Source: Caldilineaceae bacterium
GTDB lineage: Bacteria; Chloroflexota; Anaerolineae; Caldilineales; Caldilineaceae
Direction: 5' to 3'
Length of the DNA: 64,000 nucleotides
Assembly: GCA_019637645.1 (NCBI GenBank)
Contig: JAHBVH010000017.1
Coordinates: 1-64,000 of the forward strand
Numbering within the stretch: position 1 is the stretch's first letter; the number at the start of each line of letters is the position of its first letter. A model generated the notes under the pieces. That model saw only the letters and a list, made by a program, of their open reading frames with translations, made no database searches and had not been told where the DNA came from. This document shows positions 56,653 to 64,000 of this stretch, one piece after another. The position numbers were made by a program, and so were the translations under genes.

Positions 56653-57903
56653 ATGTCTGCAGATGACTATCCCATGTTAGCGGTGGACGATGCGTTGGCG
56701 ATTGTGTTGCAACAGACCCAACCGTTGGCTGCCCACCAGACTCCCCTGGCCGAGCTCCTTGGCTTGGTTTTGGCCGCATCGGTTACAGCCCCAGAGCCGT
56801 TGCCTCCTTTCCCTGCTTCGATTAAGGATGGCTACGCCGTCATCGCCGCGGACGGCCCTGGTGAATACCCTGTGATTGGCGAGGTGACGGCAGGCCGCGT
56901 GGCCGACTTTACGCTGCCAGCGGGCAGTGTCGCCTATATTACAACGGGTGCGCCGATCCCACCCGGCGCGGATGCCGTGGTCATGGTCGAAGAGACCACA
57001 CCTGTGGCAGGGCCTAACGGCCAGCGCCGGGTCCACATTCGGCAGCAAGTGCGCGCCGGGGCTGATATTCGGGTGGTCGGCTCTGATATTGGTCAAGGCG
57101 AAATGGTGCTGACCGCAGGTGTGCAACTGGGCGCGGCAGAAATTGGCTTATTAGCCACGGTTGGCGCAGCTGAAGTTCCTGTCCGTCCACGTCCACGGGT
57201 TGCCATCCTCTCAACCGGTGATGAGTTGGTCGAACCTAATGAGGCGATTGGCCCGGGCCAGATCCGCGATAGCAACCGTGCTATGCTCTATGCCGCGGTC
57301 CTTGCCGCGGGGGGCACACCTGTGGATCTCGGCATTGCGGGGGATAGTGAGGCGGCGCTGCGTGACAAAATCGATCTGGGGCTGCGCACCGCCGATGTGC
57401 TTCTCACTTCCGGTGGCGTTTCCATGGGCGATCTCGATCTGATCAAGCCCTTGTTAGAACGGGCGGGGACAGTCCATTTTGGGCGTATTCGCATGAAACC
57501 GGGTAAACCTTTGACCTTTGCCACCGTCGCGCAAGGTGATCGCCAGAAATTGGTTTTTGGGCTGCCGGGCAACCCCGTGAGCAGCTTGGTTACTTATTAT
57601 TTATTTGTGGCACCTGCTTTGCACAAGCTCGCGGGCTGGTCGAATCCGCATCTGCCACGCGTGCAAGCGCACTTGGCCCAACCGCTACCGCTGGATGCCT
57701 ACCGACCGGAATATCACCGCGCAACCTTGACTTGGGAACCAACGCTCAACGATGGCCGCGGCGGCTACTTGGCCGTTAGCACGGGGAGCCAGTCGAGTAG
57801 CCGGTTGCTCAGCATGCGCACGGCCAATGCGCTGCTTGAATTACCCCAGGCCAAAGGAGTGCTACCCGCTGGTACCGTCGTGTCGGCGCTGTGGATTGGG
57901 TAA
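56653..57903 (+). CDS. moeA: Molybdopterin molybdenumtransferase
   Basis: 416 residues from ATG 56653, GAGGA upstream. Inserts molybdenum into adenylylated molybdopterin. Domains I-IV are visible: PPFPASIKDGYAVIAADGPGE near 50, VAYITTGAPIPPGADAVVMVEE, then the MPT-binding VLLTSGGVSMGDLDLIK and GLPGNPVSSLV. The ASIKDGYAV...ADGPGEY stretch resembles eukaryotic gephyrin/Cnx1 more than E. coli MoeA (SAMDGYA). First Moco gene of the cluster. Confidence 0.93.
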   Translation: MSADDYPMLAVDDALAIVLQQTQPLAAHQTPLAELLGLVLAASVTAPEPLPPFPASIKDGYAVIAADGPGEYPVIGEVTAGRVADFTLPAGSVAYITTGAPIPPGADAVVMVEETTPVAGPNGQRRVHIRQQVRAGADIRVVGSDIGQGEMVLTAGVQLGAAEIGLLATVGAAEVPVRPRPRVAILSTGDELVEPNEAIGPGQIRDSNRAMLYAAVLAAGGTPVDLGIAGDSEAALRDKIDLGLRTADVLLTSGGVSMGDLDLIKPLLERAGTVHFGRIRMKPGKPLTFATVAQGDRQKLVFGLPGNPVSSLVTYYLFVAPALHKLAGWSNPHLPRVQAHLAQPLPLDAYRPEYHRATLTWEPTLNDGRGGYLAVSTGSQSSSRLLSMRTANALLELPQAKGVLPAGTVVSALWIG

Positions 57904-57965
57904 GTGGGCCTAGGTTCGCGCCGCTATGCCAAGCTGACAAAGCCAGATAGGAAGCAGAAAATTGC

Positions 57966-58448
57966 ATGTCTACCCAACTAACACATTTAGATGAACAGGG
58001 CAATGCCGCCATGGTGGATGTGGGCGACAAAGCCGTCACCACGCGCACCGCGGTGGCCGAGGGCGAAGTACAAATGCTACCTGCCACCTTGCAGGCAATC
58101 CGCGCTGGGAATTTACCCAAAGGCGATGTCCTGGCCGCAGCGAGAATTGCGGGTATTATGGCCGCTAAGCGCACCCCCGAACTGATCCCCCTTTGTCACA
58201 CGCTGCTGCTGACAAAAGTTGCTATCGACTTTGTGCTGGATGAGGCCGCCAGCCGCATCGTGATTCGGGCGTTGGTCCGCTGCAATGGTCAAACCGGTGT
58301 GGAGATGGAGGCCCTGACCGCGGTCAGCGTCGCGGCCCTGACTATTTATGATATGGCCAAAGCGATAGAAAAGACAATGACCATTGGTCCGATTCGCCTG
58401 TTGGAAAAACAGGGTGGTAAATCGGGCGATTGGCAGCGCAGTGCATGA
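57966..58448 (+). CDS. moaC: Cyclic pyranopterin monophosphate synthase
   Basis: 160 residues. Second step of molybdenum cofactor synthesis, forming cPMP from the MoaA product. [41 protein letters not shown] and GGKSGDW are the conserved active-site blocks. MoaA itself is not in the window. Twelve bases before the moaD-moaE fusion. Confidence 0.95.
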   Translation: MSTQLTHLDEQGNAAMVDVGDKAVTTRTAVAEGEVQMLPATLQAIRAGNLPKGDVLAAARIAGIMAAKRTPELIPLCHTLLLTKVAIDFVLDEAASRIVIRALVRCNGQTGVEMEALTAVSVAALTIYDMAKAIEKTMTIGPIRLLEKQGGKSGDWQRSA

Positions 58449-58459
58449 AGGGAAGGGCA

Positions 58460-59203
58460 ATGATGCAAGTGAAGGTATTGTTATTTGCGACGCTGCGCCA
58501 ACTGGCTGGTTGGAAGGAGCAAGCCATTGAGCTCCCCAATGATGCCACCCTAGGTGATTTGCTGGCGTACTTGACGGCCGCCCAGCCGCAGCTAAATTTG
58601 GTGCAGCGGACCATCTATGCCGCGGTCAATGAGGAATATGCCAAAAAGGAGCGACCTTTGCAAGAGAAAGATGTTGTGGCGATCTTTCCGCCCGTTTCCG
58701 GTGGCGCAGAAAAAGTTGCCCCCAAACGCTTTGTTATTACCGAAGAGCCGCTCTCTTTGGATGATGTGGCGGCTCGAGTTAATCGGCCCGACTGCGGCGC
58801 AATTACCACCTTTGCGGGTACGGTACGGGGCGAAACAACGACCACCGACGGCGTGCGCGGCACCGATTTTCTAAATTACGAAGCCTATACCGAAATGGCC
58901 GAACGGATGATGGCCCAGATCGGTGATGAAATTCTAGCGCAGTGGCCTAAAGTGCAAGCCGTGAGCATTTTGCACCGCATTGGCCGGATTGAGGTAGGGG
59001 AACCTAGTGTGGTCATCGCGGTGGCCACGCCCCACCGTGGCGATGGTTGCTTTGAAGCCTGTCGTTATGCCATTGAGCGTCTTAAGGCCATTGTCCCCAT
59101 TTGGAAGCAAGAAAATTGGTCCGATGGTCAAGTGTGGATCGAAGGCCCACGCCAACCCGAGATAGATCTCTCTGCACCAGCAGACCATGGACCTGCTGCA
59201 TAG
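58460..59203 (+). CDS. moaDE: MoaD-MoaE fusion, molybdopterin synthase
   Basis: 247 residues. Residues 2-82 are a MoaD ubiquitin-like sulfur carrier ([14 protein letters not shown], ending FPPVSGG at 76-82). Residues ~85-247 are MoaE ([60 protein letters not shown]). MoaD needs a free C-terminal Gly-Gly to carry sulfur, and here it is internal, as in mycobacterial MoaX, which is reported to be cut at that glycine. Start at 58460 or 58463, AGGGAAGGG upstream. Converts cPMP to molybdopterin. Confidence 0.9.
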   Translation: MMQVKVLLFATLRQLAGWKEQAIELPNDATLGDLLAYLTAAQPQLNLVQRTIYAAVNEEYAKKERPLQEKDVVAIFPPVSGGAEKVAPKRFVITEEPLSLDDVAARVNRPDCGAITTFAGTVRGETTTTDGVRGTDFLNYEAYTEMAERMMAQIGDEILAQWPKVQAVSILHRIGRIEVGEPSVVIAVATPHRGDGCFEACRYAIERLKAIVPIWKQENWSDGQVWIEGPRQPEIDLSAPADHGPAA

Positions 59204-59221
59204 AGCTAGGCGTATAGCGCG

Positions 59222-59890
59222 CTATAGCCCGAAGATGGCCTTCACTTGATTCGTGAGATCATCGACCGTCAACGTGCTATCAACATTGATGACGTTTAAC
59301 TTTAGCTGCTTTGCTTCGTTTTCGAGACGGCGCGTGAAAAGAGCATCGCGTGTGAGGAGGTTACTGAGGGCGCGTTCGGGGTCACTGGTTTTCCCAATAA
59401 AGCTCCAGTGGATTCCGCCCCGATGCGCAAAGACTGTTTGCCGAAATGCGGGCGTTGGGAGCAGCCAGACGGCATGGTTGTGGTCGGTGAGGAGTGGCTT
59501 TACATACGCTGGCAACAGCCGGAAACCTTCGACGACCACACCAACTTCTGTGGGCAAACGGAGAAGATCGTCAACGATCATGCGGAAGCCCTCGCCCTGG
59601 AACCAGTGGAAGGTTGCTAGCATAATTTCTGGGGAGCGATTGACCCAACGCTCGTCCATCGTCATGGCTATGAACGCATGGAGCAAAGGGCAAGACTCCG
59701 CCGTGCTGCGCTGAGCATGGTCGGCCATCACGTCGTCGGTGGCGTAGTAATGAAGGCCAAGTTCGGTCGCTAGATGGCGAGCGATGGTCGATTTGCCTGC
59801 ACCACTGCCGCCCCCAATCCAATAGACTTGGCGGAGTTGCTTTTGCAGGGCTTGGGCATCGGCAATCAGTTCAGGATCTCTTGTTTGCAA
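59222..59890 (-). CDS. P-loop nucleotide kinase-like protein
   Basis: 222 residues, TTG start with AAGGGAGAAG upstream. Walker A GGGSGAGKST at ~26-35, then an acidic motif YYATDDVMADHA and a late VVVEGFRLLP that could be Walker B. The overall pattern is that of small AAA_33/uridine-kinase-like phosphotransferases, which phosphorylate nucleosides, sugars or antibiotics. Substrate unknown. Convergent with moaDE, 18 bases away. Confidence 0.75.
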   Translation of the reverse strand: MQTRDPELIADAQALQKQLRQVYWIGGGSGAGKSTIARHLATELGLHYYATDDVMADHAQRSTAESCPLLHAFIAMTMDERWVNRSPEIMLATFHWFQGEGFRMIVDDLLRLPTEVGVVVEGFRLLPAYVKPLLTDHNHAVWLLPTPAFRQTVFAHRGGIHWSFIGKTSDPERALSNLLTRDALFTRRLENEAKQLKLNVINVDSTLTVDDLTNQVKAIFGL

Positions 59891-59946
59891 TCTTCTCCCT
59901 TTCTGCTAACTTGCGCACTTTGCGCGCCACTCTATCCGTCATCTAG

Positions 59947-60519
59947 TTATAGCTTACCTTCATCGAGTAACGCCATAATTCGATCGCGATAGGTTGTATC
60001 GCGATTGGCTAGCTCGGGTTCCAATTTTGCACCCTCCTCATAAAAATAGCGGATACCACGCCCGCGCGCCCGACCTTCAACGGTATGGCCATCCAGGGCA
60101 TAATCGGGGATAGTGGGCCGCACTCCTTCTTTTTCAACAACATGCGAGATCCAGCCTGTCATCTCATCGCTAGAGCGATCTTTCTGACAGCTACAAAGAT
60201 AACGTACGGCATGGATCGCAAAGAGTTTGCGATCGTTTGCCTCTTGAGGCAGACTTTGCACCATCTGATAAAGGGTATGAACTAAGATGGATGCACTTGG
60301 CTCGGCAAAGCCGATATCTTCAACCGAAATCACCATGAGTCGCGACCATAGATAGGCTTCTAGGTCGGCTCCACTTATGACCATTTCGTATGCAATGAGT
60401 GCGGCATTTTCTACTTGGCCGCGCCGAATTTCTTTTTGTAGCGCGGAGGCAATCTGATCGCCTGGCAGACCATGTACTGTTTGAACCTCCGACCAACGCC
60501 GGCGTTTGATGGTTGTCAT
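59947..60519 (-). CDS. RarA/MgsA C-terminal-domain-like protein
   Basis: 190 residues, ATG start. The segment NAALIAYEMVISGADLEAYL followed by VISVEDIGFAEPSA and AIHAVRYLC matches the helical C-terminal oligomerisation domain of RarA (MgsA), and IPDYALDGHTVEGRARGRG resembles the family's last block. The AAA+ part is absent: no Walker A or B is found upstream, and the ORF has its own start. It may be a free-standing domain protein or a remnant. The neighbouring P-loop kinase is not the missing part. Confidence 0.65.
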   Translation of the reverse strand: MTTIKRRRWSEVQTVHGLPGDQIASALQKEIRRGQVENAALIAYEMVISGADLEAYLWSRLMVISVEDIGFAEPSASILVHTLYQMVQSLPQEANDRKLFAIHAVRYLCSCQKDRSSDEMTGWISHVVEKEGVRPTIPDYALDGHTVEGRARGRGIRYFYEEGAKLEPELANRDTTYRDRIMALLDEGKL

Positions 60520-60540
60520 CGCTTTTTACATGCCCTCTGA

Positions 60541-61323
60541 TTATTTGTTATAGAGCGCGCGATAGGCCCATCCCAGTAGATACCGCTGCGTCAACATGAG
60601 GCGCGGGATCGGGCGTGCATTCGGCGCTGCTGTGTGGAACGTCCGTAGATCCATAAAGTAGACATCCCCCGGCTCGCCAACCATTTCAACGACTTGGAGC
60701 TTGACATCGCCAACCTGGCCAGCATCGTGCAGGAAATGGCGGCGGTCGCCGCCTGTATTTGACATCAGTTCGGCAAAATAGCGCTCTTTCTTCAACTTTT
60801 TGCGGAGATCGCCTGAACTGATCCGCACCCCCTGATTGAGCAAACGATGAGAGCCGGTCACAGCCAGTGTCCCACCACCACCGGGTTCCACGCTTTCCAG
60901 GAAAGCAAAGAGCTGCACCCCGGGAACGCCACTGTGGGCCAAGCGTGGCATGTCCATATGCCAATTTTGGTGCGGGAGCGTCCAGGCGGTTGCATTGGGC
61001 AGCGTAAAGAGCAACTGCTGGCCCATGGTTAAGACCGGCTGATTGTCTACGAGCGCGCTAGCTGCCGTGGGTACCTCGTCGCTAAGGAGATCAACGATGG
61101 CGGAATGGTCCCAAAGTGGTTTGAGCAACGCCATCCCCGCGGCAAGCTCAGTGGAGTGGGGATAGTTATCCAGGCACCAGCCACCGTGACACCAAATCCC
61201 TTCCTGCTCAAGCTGCTGGAAAATCACTTGGCGTGCCTTGGCAAGTTTTTCCGGCGCAAGAAAATTTTTGCGCTTGAACAAGCCATGTACAGCAAAGATT
61301 TCTCTTTCACTGGTTGTAAACAT
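60541..61323 (-). CDS. Phytanoyl-CoA dioxygenase-like protein 3
   Basis: 260 residues from ATG 61323; a TTG twelve codons upstream is possible. The Fe(II)/2-oxoglutarate motif is His122-x-Asp124 in QNWHMDMPR, with His230 in RTFHTAAPNARPIPR and Arg241. GDVYFMDLRTFHT is typical of PhyH. It lies outside the catabolic region and differs from PhyH 1 and 2. Substrate unknown. Terminates ~20 bases before the RarA-like gene in the same direction. Confidence 0.82.
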   Translation of the reverse strand: MFTTSEREIFAVHGLFKRKNFLAPEKLAKARQVIFQQLEQEGIWCHGGWCLDNYPHSTELAAGMALLKPLWDHSAIVDLLSDEVPTAASALVDNQPVLTMGQQLLFTLPNATAWTLPHQNWHMDMPRLAHSGVPGVQLFAFLESVEPGGGGTLAVTGSHRLLNQGVRISSGDLRKKLKKERYFAELMSNTGGDRRHFLHDAGQVGDVKLQVVEMVGEPGDVYFMDLRTFHTAAPNARPIPRLMLTQRYLLGWAYRALYNK

Positions 61324-61423
61324 GGAGATAGCCGTATCTCTGTCTGCGGTTACAGACAAGCCATGGAGGGAAGGTTACCGTATTGTACAAATTCTAAGCT
61401 AAGGGCGTACTTATGCAGTACAA

Positions 61424-61849
61424 TCAGACTATATCGGTGAATCCCCTGCTAAGCAACTGCGCGATCACTGGCTTTGGATGATATTCAACTTGTTGCACCA
61501 TCTCGGCGGTAAACCATTGTGGGACTTTCTTGCCGTAGAGCGGATGGCTTTCCGAAGCTAACTGGCCACCTAAGAGGCGACCTAAGAACGTGATGGTAAT
61601 GCTGTGCCAAGGTTTCGCTGGTTGGATGACTTCGCTCACCATCAGCAGTCTTGTTATCGCTGCGTGTAGCCCCGTCTCTTCTTCAAACTCACGAAGTGCA
61701 GCAGCTTCCACCCCTTCACCATATTCGACCCGACCACCCGGCACGTTCCATTGCACACCCCCGGCATCAGTTTGATAGTGGGGAATCAGGAGCAATTGAT
61801 CTTGATGAAGGACCGCCAAACAGGCCCGGACTCGGATATTATTACTCAT
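61424..61849 (-). CDS. NUDIX hydrolase
   Basis: 141 residues from ATG 61849. The Nudix box is complete: GGRVEYGEGVEAAALREFEE followed by ETG, with the metal-binding REFEE. Acts on nucleoside diphosphate derivatives; the substrate is unknown. A longer in-frame start (to 61903) would add 18 residues lacking a family match. GCAAGAGCG lies before the chosen ATG, a weak ribosome site. Confidence 0.88.
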   Translation of the reverse strand: MSNNIRVRACLAVLHQDQLLLIPHYQTDAGGVQWNVPGGRVEYGEGVEAAALREFEEETGLHAAITRLLMVSEVIQPAKPWHSITITFLGRLLGGQLASESHPLYGKKVPQWFTAEMVQQVEYHPKPVIAQLLSRGFTDIV

Positions 61850-62218
61850 GATACGCTCTTGCCTTGATGGAAAAGTTTTTAAACGATTGATGAGTGCGGA
61901 CAAACCCTATTTGTTTGCGCTGTGTGCTGGGTTCCTGATCAGGTTGCCTCTTTTCGTCAACGATGAGAAAAATTTTACCACAGCCCTTCCATCTCTTCAA
62001 TAGCCAATACCTCATACAGTCGGACGAAGCCATGCTGCTGGCTAAAGTAGTATAAGAATATAAGCTGGTTCTGTTTCCTAAGAAACAGAACTTTTTTGCT
62101 ATCTGTCTAGGGATAATTGCATCATAAGTCTGCATACCTAAAGCTGAATATTTCTCTGGCACAAATTTTTTCGGTCCCTAGAGATTTATCCATGACCTTC
62201 CTGCTGTTCATCTGCTCC
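61850..62218. other. Intergenic boundary between GC-rich and AT-rich DNA
   Basis: About 370 bases where base composition falls to the AT-rich level of the restriction-modification genes. A 106-codon minus frame runs across it but has no recognisable family, start signal or codon pattern, and I do not call it. No tRNA or repeat that could mark an insertion site was seen. Confidence 0.45.
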
Positions 62219-63376
62219 TTACAATGCAATGATATGTTCAAGATAATTTCTCGCCTTGGATTCATCTATCTCAATATTGGGCTGATCAATAAGCCTATTT
62301 ATTGTTCTTCCTTCAAACTGCGATACCCCTCTTGAGTTCCGCCCCGCCCAGTATTTCAAGAGGATGGTCGCCGCAAGTAGGTCTTTCTGAAACATGGATA
62401 CAAGAACCGTATTGATTATACGCCCCGGATCAACTCCAATGAAGTAGAACATAAATACTGATCGAGCACTAGCAAGGAACTCGAGTATTTTATCGAGGTT
62501 ATATGCTTTGGGGTTGGAGTTCAGTATTATGATTTTTGTCTTCACATCTGTTTCTGTATCGAAATCATCAAATTGCCGTTGGTAGTCTCCAAGGGTATTA
62601 TTTGTCCTAAAGGCGGGCAGTCCGTTCTCACCCGACTTTAGGGCTTTGATTAGACGTTGTCTAAGTGTCTCATCATCACCAGCGATCAGATACTCAATGA
62701 CACGACCACGGACATTTACGTTTTCAATCAGTGCAGCTAATAGTATTTCATTTCTGTATTCGGTCACCTTTTGGTCGAGCTCCTCTTTCAATATCATTGC
62801 GTCCTGGGAGGAGACAAAGCGAGTAGCGCGATTGGGTGACTTAAGAATGTTGGCAATCTCTATCTCATTAGCAACAAACTTCGCGCCTGACGGTGTAATA
62901 TTATTTGTTGCTTCAACTAGGCGCGGTAAGTTTTCTTCGAAACCAACCCCAACATGAATATCAAATAATCTGCGGATGTTTTCAGCAGAATTCTTGATAC
63001 CCTCAAAGTCTCGCATTATGTCTGAGCCATTAAAGCTACCTCGAATGTTGTTGACCCTCAGTTCTTGTGAGCTATGACTTATCTTTTTTAAGAAAGTTGT
63101 GTTTGCTATGAGGCAATAGTTCTTTGTGGGTGTTATGAGGCAAACAATAAATGGTCGATCATCATATTTTTGTAGATTGGACAGAGAAAGTACCGTATTG
63201 CCGAAAGCCCGTGTGGCGGATGAGCTGAATCGGATGGCATAATCACTACAGTAATAAACTGATCGGTCCTTGGTGAGGCCGAATGTAGCTGCGACAAGTT
63301 TTGATAGGCGCGCCTTGTCATTTATTCCGTTATGCTTTTCGATCAACTTAAGCAATGTTTCAAGAGAATCAGGCAT
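62219..63376 (-). CDS. Probable restriction endonuclease partner of the adjacent methyltransferase
   Basis: 385 residues. I recognise no catalytic motif with certainty; an acidic pair with a following basic strand could be a PD-(D/E)XK core but cannot be fixed by eye. The call rests on position: its ATG overlaps the methyltransferase stop by 8 bases, same direction, and it is about the right size for a type II enzyme. Low GC and AT-rich codons (AAT, ATA, TTA) mark it as foreign relative to the rest of the window. Could also be an accessory protein of the methylase. Confidence 0.55.
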   Translation of the reverse strand: MPDSLETLLKLIEKHNGINDKARLSKLVAATFGLTKDRSVYYCSDYAIRFSSSATRAFGNTVLSLSNLQKYDDRPFIVCLITPTKNYCLIANTTFLKKISHSSQELRVNNIRGSFNGSDIMRDFEGIKNSAENIRRLFDIHVGVGFEENLPRLVEATNNITPSGAKFVANEIEIANILKSPNRATRFVSSQDAMILKEELDQKVTEYRNEILLAALIENVNVRGRVIEYLIAGDDETLRQRLIKALKSGENGLPAFRTNNTLGDYQRQFDDFDTETDVKTKIIILNSNPKAYNLDKILEFLASARSVFMFYFIGVDPGRIINTVLVSMFQKDLLAATILLKYWAGRNSRGVSQFEGRTINRLIDQPNIEIDESKARNYLEHIIAL

Positions 63377-64000
63377 CGAAAAGCCCCTTTATTTGTAAAC
63401 GATCCACTTTGATGGATGCTGGCTTCTGATCATTGAGGCTATTTCTTTCCCAAAAAACGCCATCGGAATATCCCTGTATACTTGATTCTTCTTCGGCCAT
63501 TGCGAGACGCTTAAGAGTCCAACAACAGTACTCCTGGTCAATCTCTATGCCACAATAGCGACGCCCCAACTTCCTTGCTACTACAGCTGTCGTGCCGCTA
63601 CCAAGAAACGGATCAAGAACGAGATCATTAGGATTTGAACTAGCAAGAATAAGCTTTGCTATCAATTTTTCTGGCTTCTGAGTTGGGTGATCCGTGTTTT
63701 CTGGCATGGACCAAAAAGGTATTGTTATATCAGACCACAGATTAGAGGGATGAGTAAGTCTATAATTACCGCTATTTGTTTCTTCCCAATCTTTTGGTTT
63801 GCCATCCTCATGGCGATAAGGCGCAATTACCCTTCTCTTGAGTTTTACTGCATCCAAATTAAATGTATAGTTATCGGCGCGAGTGCAAAACCAAATGTCT
63901 TCGGTATTGTTTTTCCAGTTTGCTTTTGCACCTCGTCCCTTCTCGCGTTCCCATGTAATTCTATTTTGGACATGGAGATACCTTTCTAATACTGGGAAAA
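63369..64000 (-). CDS. Site-specific DNA methyltransferase (N6-adenine or N4-cytosine), 5' part outside window
   Basis: The frame stays open to the window edge (read from 64000 down): RITWEREKGRGAKANWKNN, TEDIWFCTRADNYTFNLDAV, then PSNLWSDITIPFWSMPENTD, HPTQKPEKLIAKLILASS and DPFLGSGTTAVVARKLGRRY. The last is the SAM-binding motif (FxGxGT type), and HPTQKPxxL is typical of amino-methyltransferases of the D21-like beta group. The catalytic (D/N)PPY must lie upstream, beyond 64000. It protects the host from the adjacent endonuclease. AT-rich, probably horizontally acquired. Confidence 0.88.
   Translation of the reverse strand, partial: FPVLERYLHVQNRITWEREKGRGAKANWKNNTEDIWFCTRADNYTFNLDAVKLKRRVIAPYRHEDGKPKDWEETNSGNYRLTHPSNLWSDITIPFWSMPENTDHPTQKPEKLIAKLILASSNPNDLVLDPFLGSGTTAVVARKLGRRYCGIEIDQEYCCWTLKRLAMAEEESSIQGYSDGVFWERNSLNDQKPASIKVDRLQIKGLFDA

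Noticed and set aside
59213..59226. Palindrome TATAGCGCGCTATA between moaDE and the P-loop kinase
   Set aside because: Short, with no flanking repeat or T-run; could be chance, though it lies at convergent gene ends.
61842..62162. Possible 106-codon gene on the minus strand before the NUDIX gene
   Set aside because: No start signal, no recognisable family, mixed composition; looks like chance in AT-rich DNA.

Overview
The window looks like a chromosomal segment from a GC-rich (mostly high-50s percent by eye), non-enteric bacterium, most plausibly a filamentous member of Chloroflexota (Caldilinea/Anaerolineae-like). This rests on overall gene style: lipoproteins with Thr-Pro linkers, paired membrane Ser/Thr kinases, a decayed WD40 gene with a chloroflexus-style tail, several PhyH-type dioxygenases next to an Opp-type importer, many GTG/TTG starts, and abundant intergenic palindromes. 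No rRNA, tRNA, insertion sequence or CRISPR array was seen. The taxonomic call is inference.

Layout. 0-1.3 kb: tail of an MFS exporter and a BrnT/BrnA-like toxin-antitoxin pair with an operator inside its promoter. 1.3-4.7 kb: a minus-strand operon purB, FtsJ/RlmM-like methyltransferase, ANT(6)-like nucleotidyltransferase, each joined by a 4-base ATGA overlap. 5-8.3 kb: a P1-family self-cleaving aminopeptidase diverging from an ABC-F ATPase. 8.3-16.3 kb: a signalling block with an FHA/winged-helix regulator diverging from two transmembrane Ser/Thr kinases, a lipoprotein and a dihydroorotate-dehydrogenase-like protein. 16.3-22.6 kb: radical SAM/HhH protein, D-aminoacyl-tRNA deacylase, two solute-binding lipoproteins, an SDR and a WD40 pseudogene. 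22.8-25.9 kb: valS behind a T-box. 25.9-32.3 kb: assorted housekeeping and unknown genes, including pyrophosphatase.

32.7-53.2 kb is the most distinctive region: an IclR regulator, a GH116-like glycosidase, two PhyH dioxygenases, an OppABCDF importer, a BKACE enzyme, a sugar isomerase/epimerase, two dehydrogenases, two HpcH/HpaI aldolases and an amidohydrolase. Together they look like uptake and stepwise degradation of an oxygenated, probably glycosylated, compound. The oppA and BKACE promoters carry the same three-half-site operator at the transcription start, and a related sequence lies at the IclR promoter, so these pieces are probably one regulon. oppD is preceded by eight 13-bp repeats, each carrying a Shine-Dalgarno core.

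53.3-61.8 kb: a Ycf46-like AAA ATPase with a TerB_N-like partner, a molybdenum cofactor cluster (moeA, moaC and a MoaD-MoaE fusion), a P-loop kinase, a RarA-C-terminus-like protein, a third PhyH enzyme and a NUDIX hydrolase. 62.2-64.0 kb: an AT-rich restriction-modification system, probably acquired, whose methyltransferase runs off the window.

Two families of non-coding structure recur: perfect or near-perfect inverted repeats touching or closely following stop codons, and clusters of short hairpins with TGAA/TTCA-like loops in five intergenic spaces between 26.5 and 52.4 kb.
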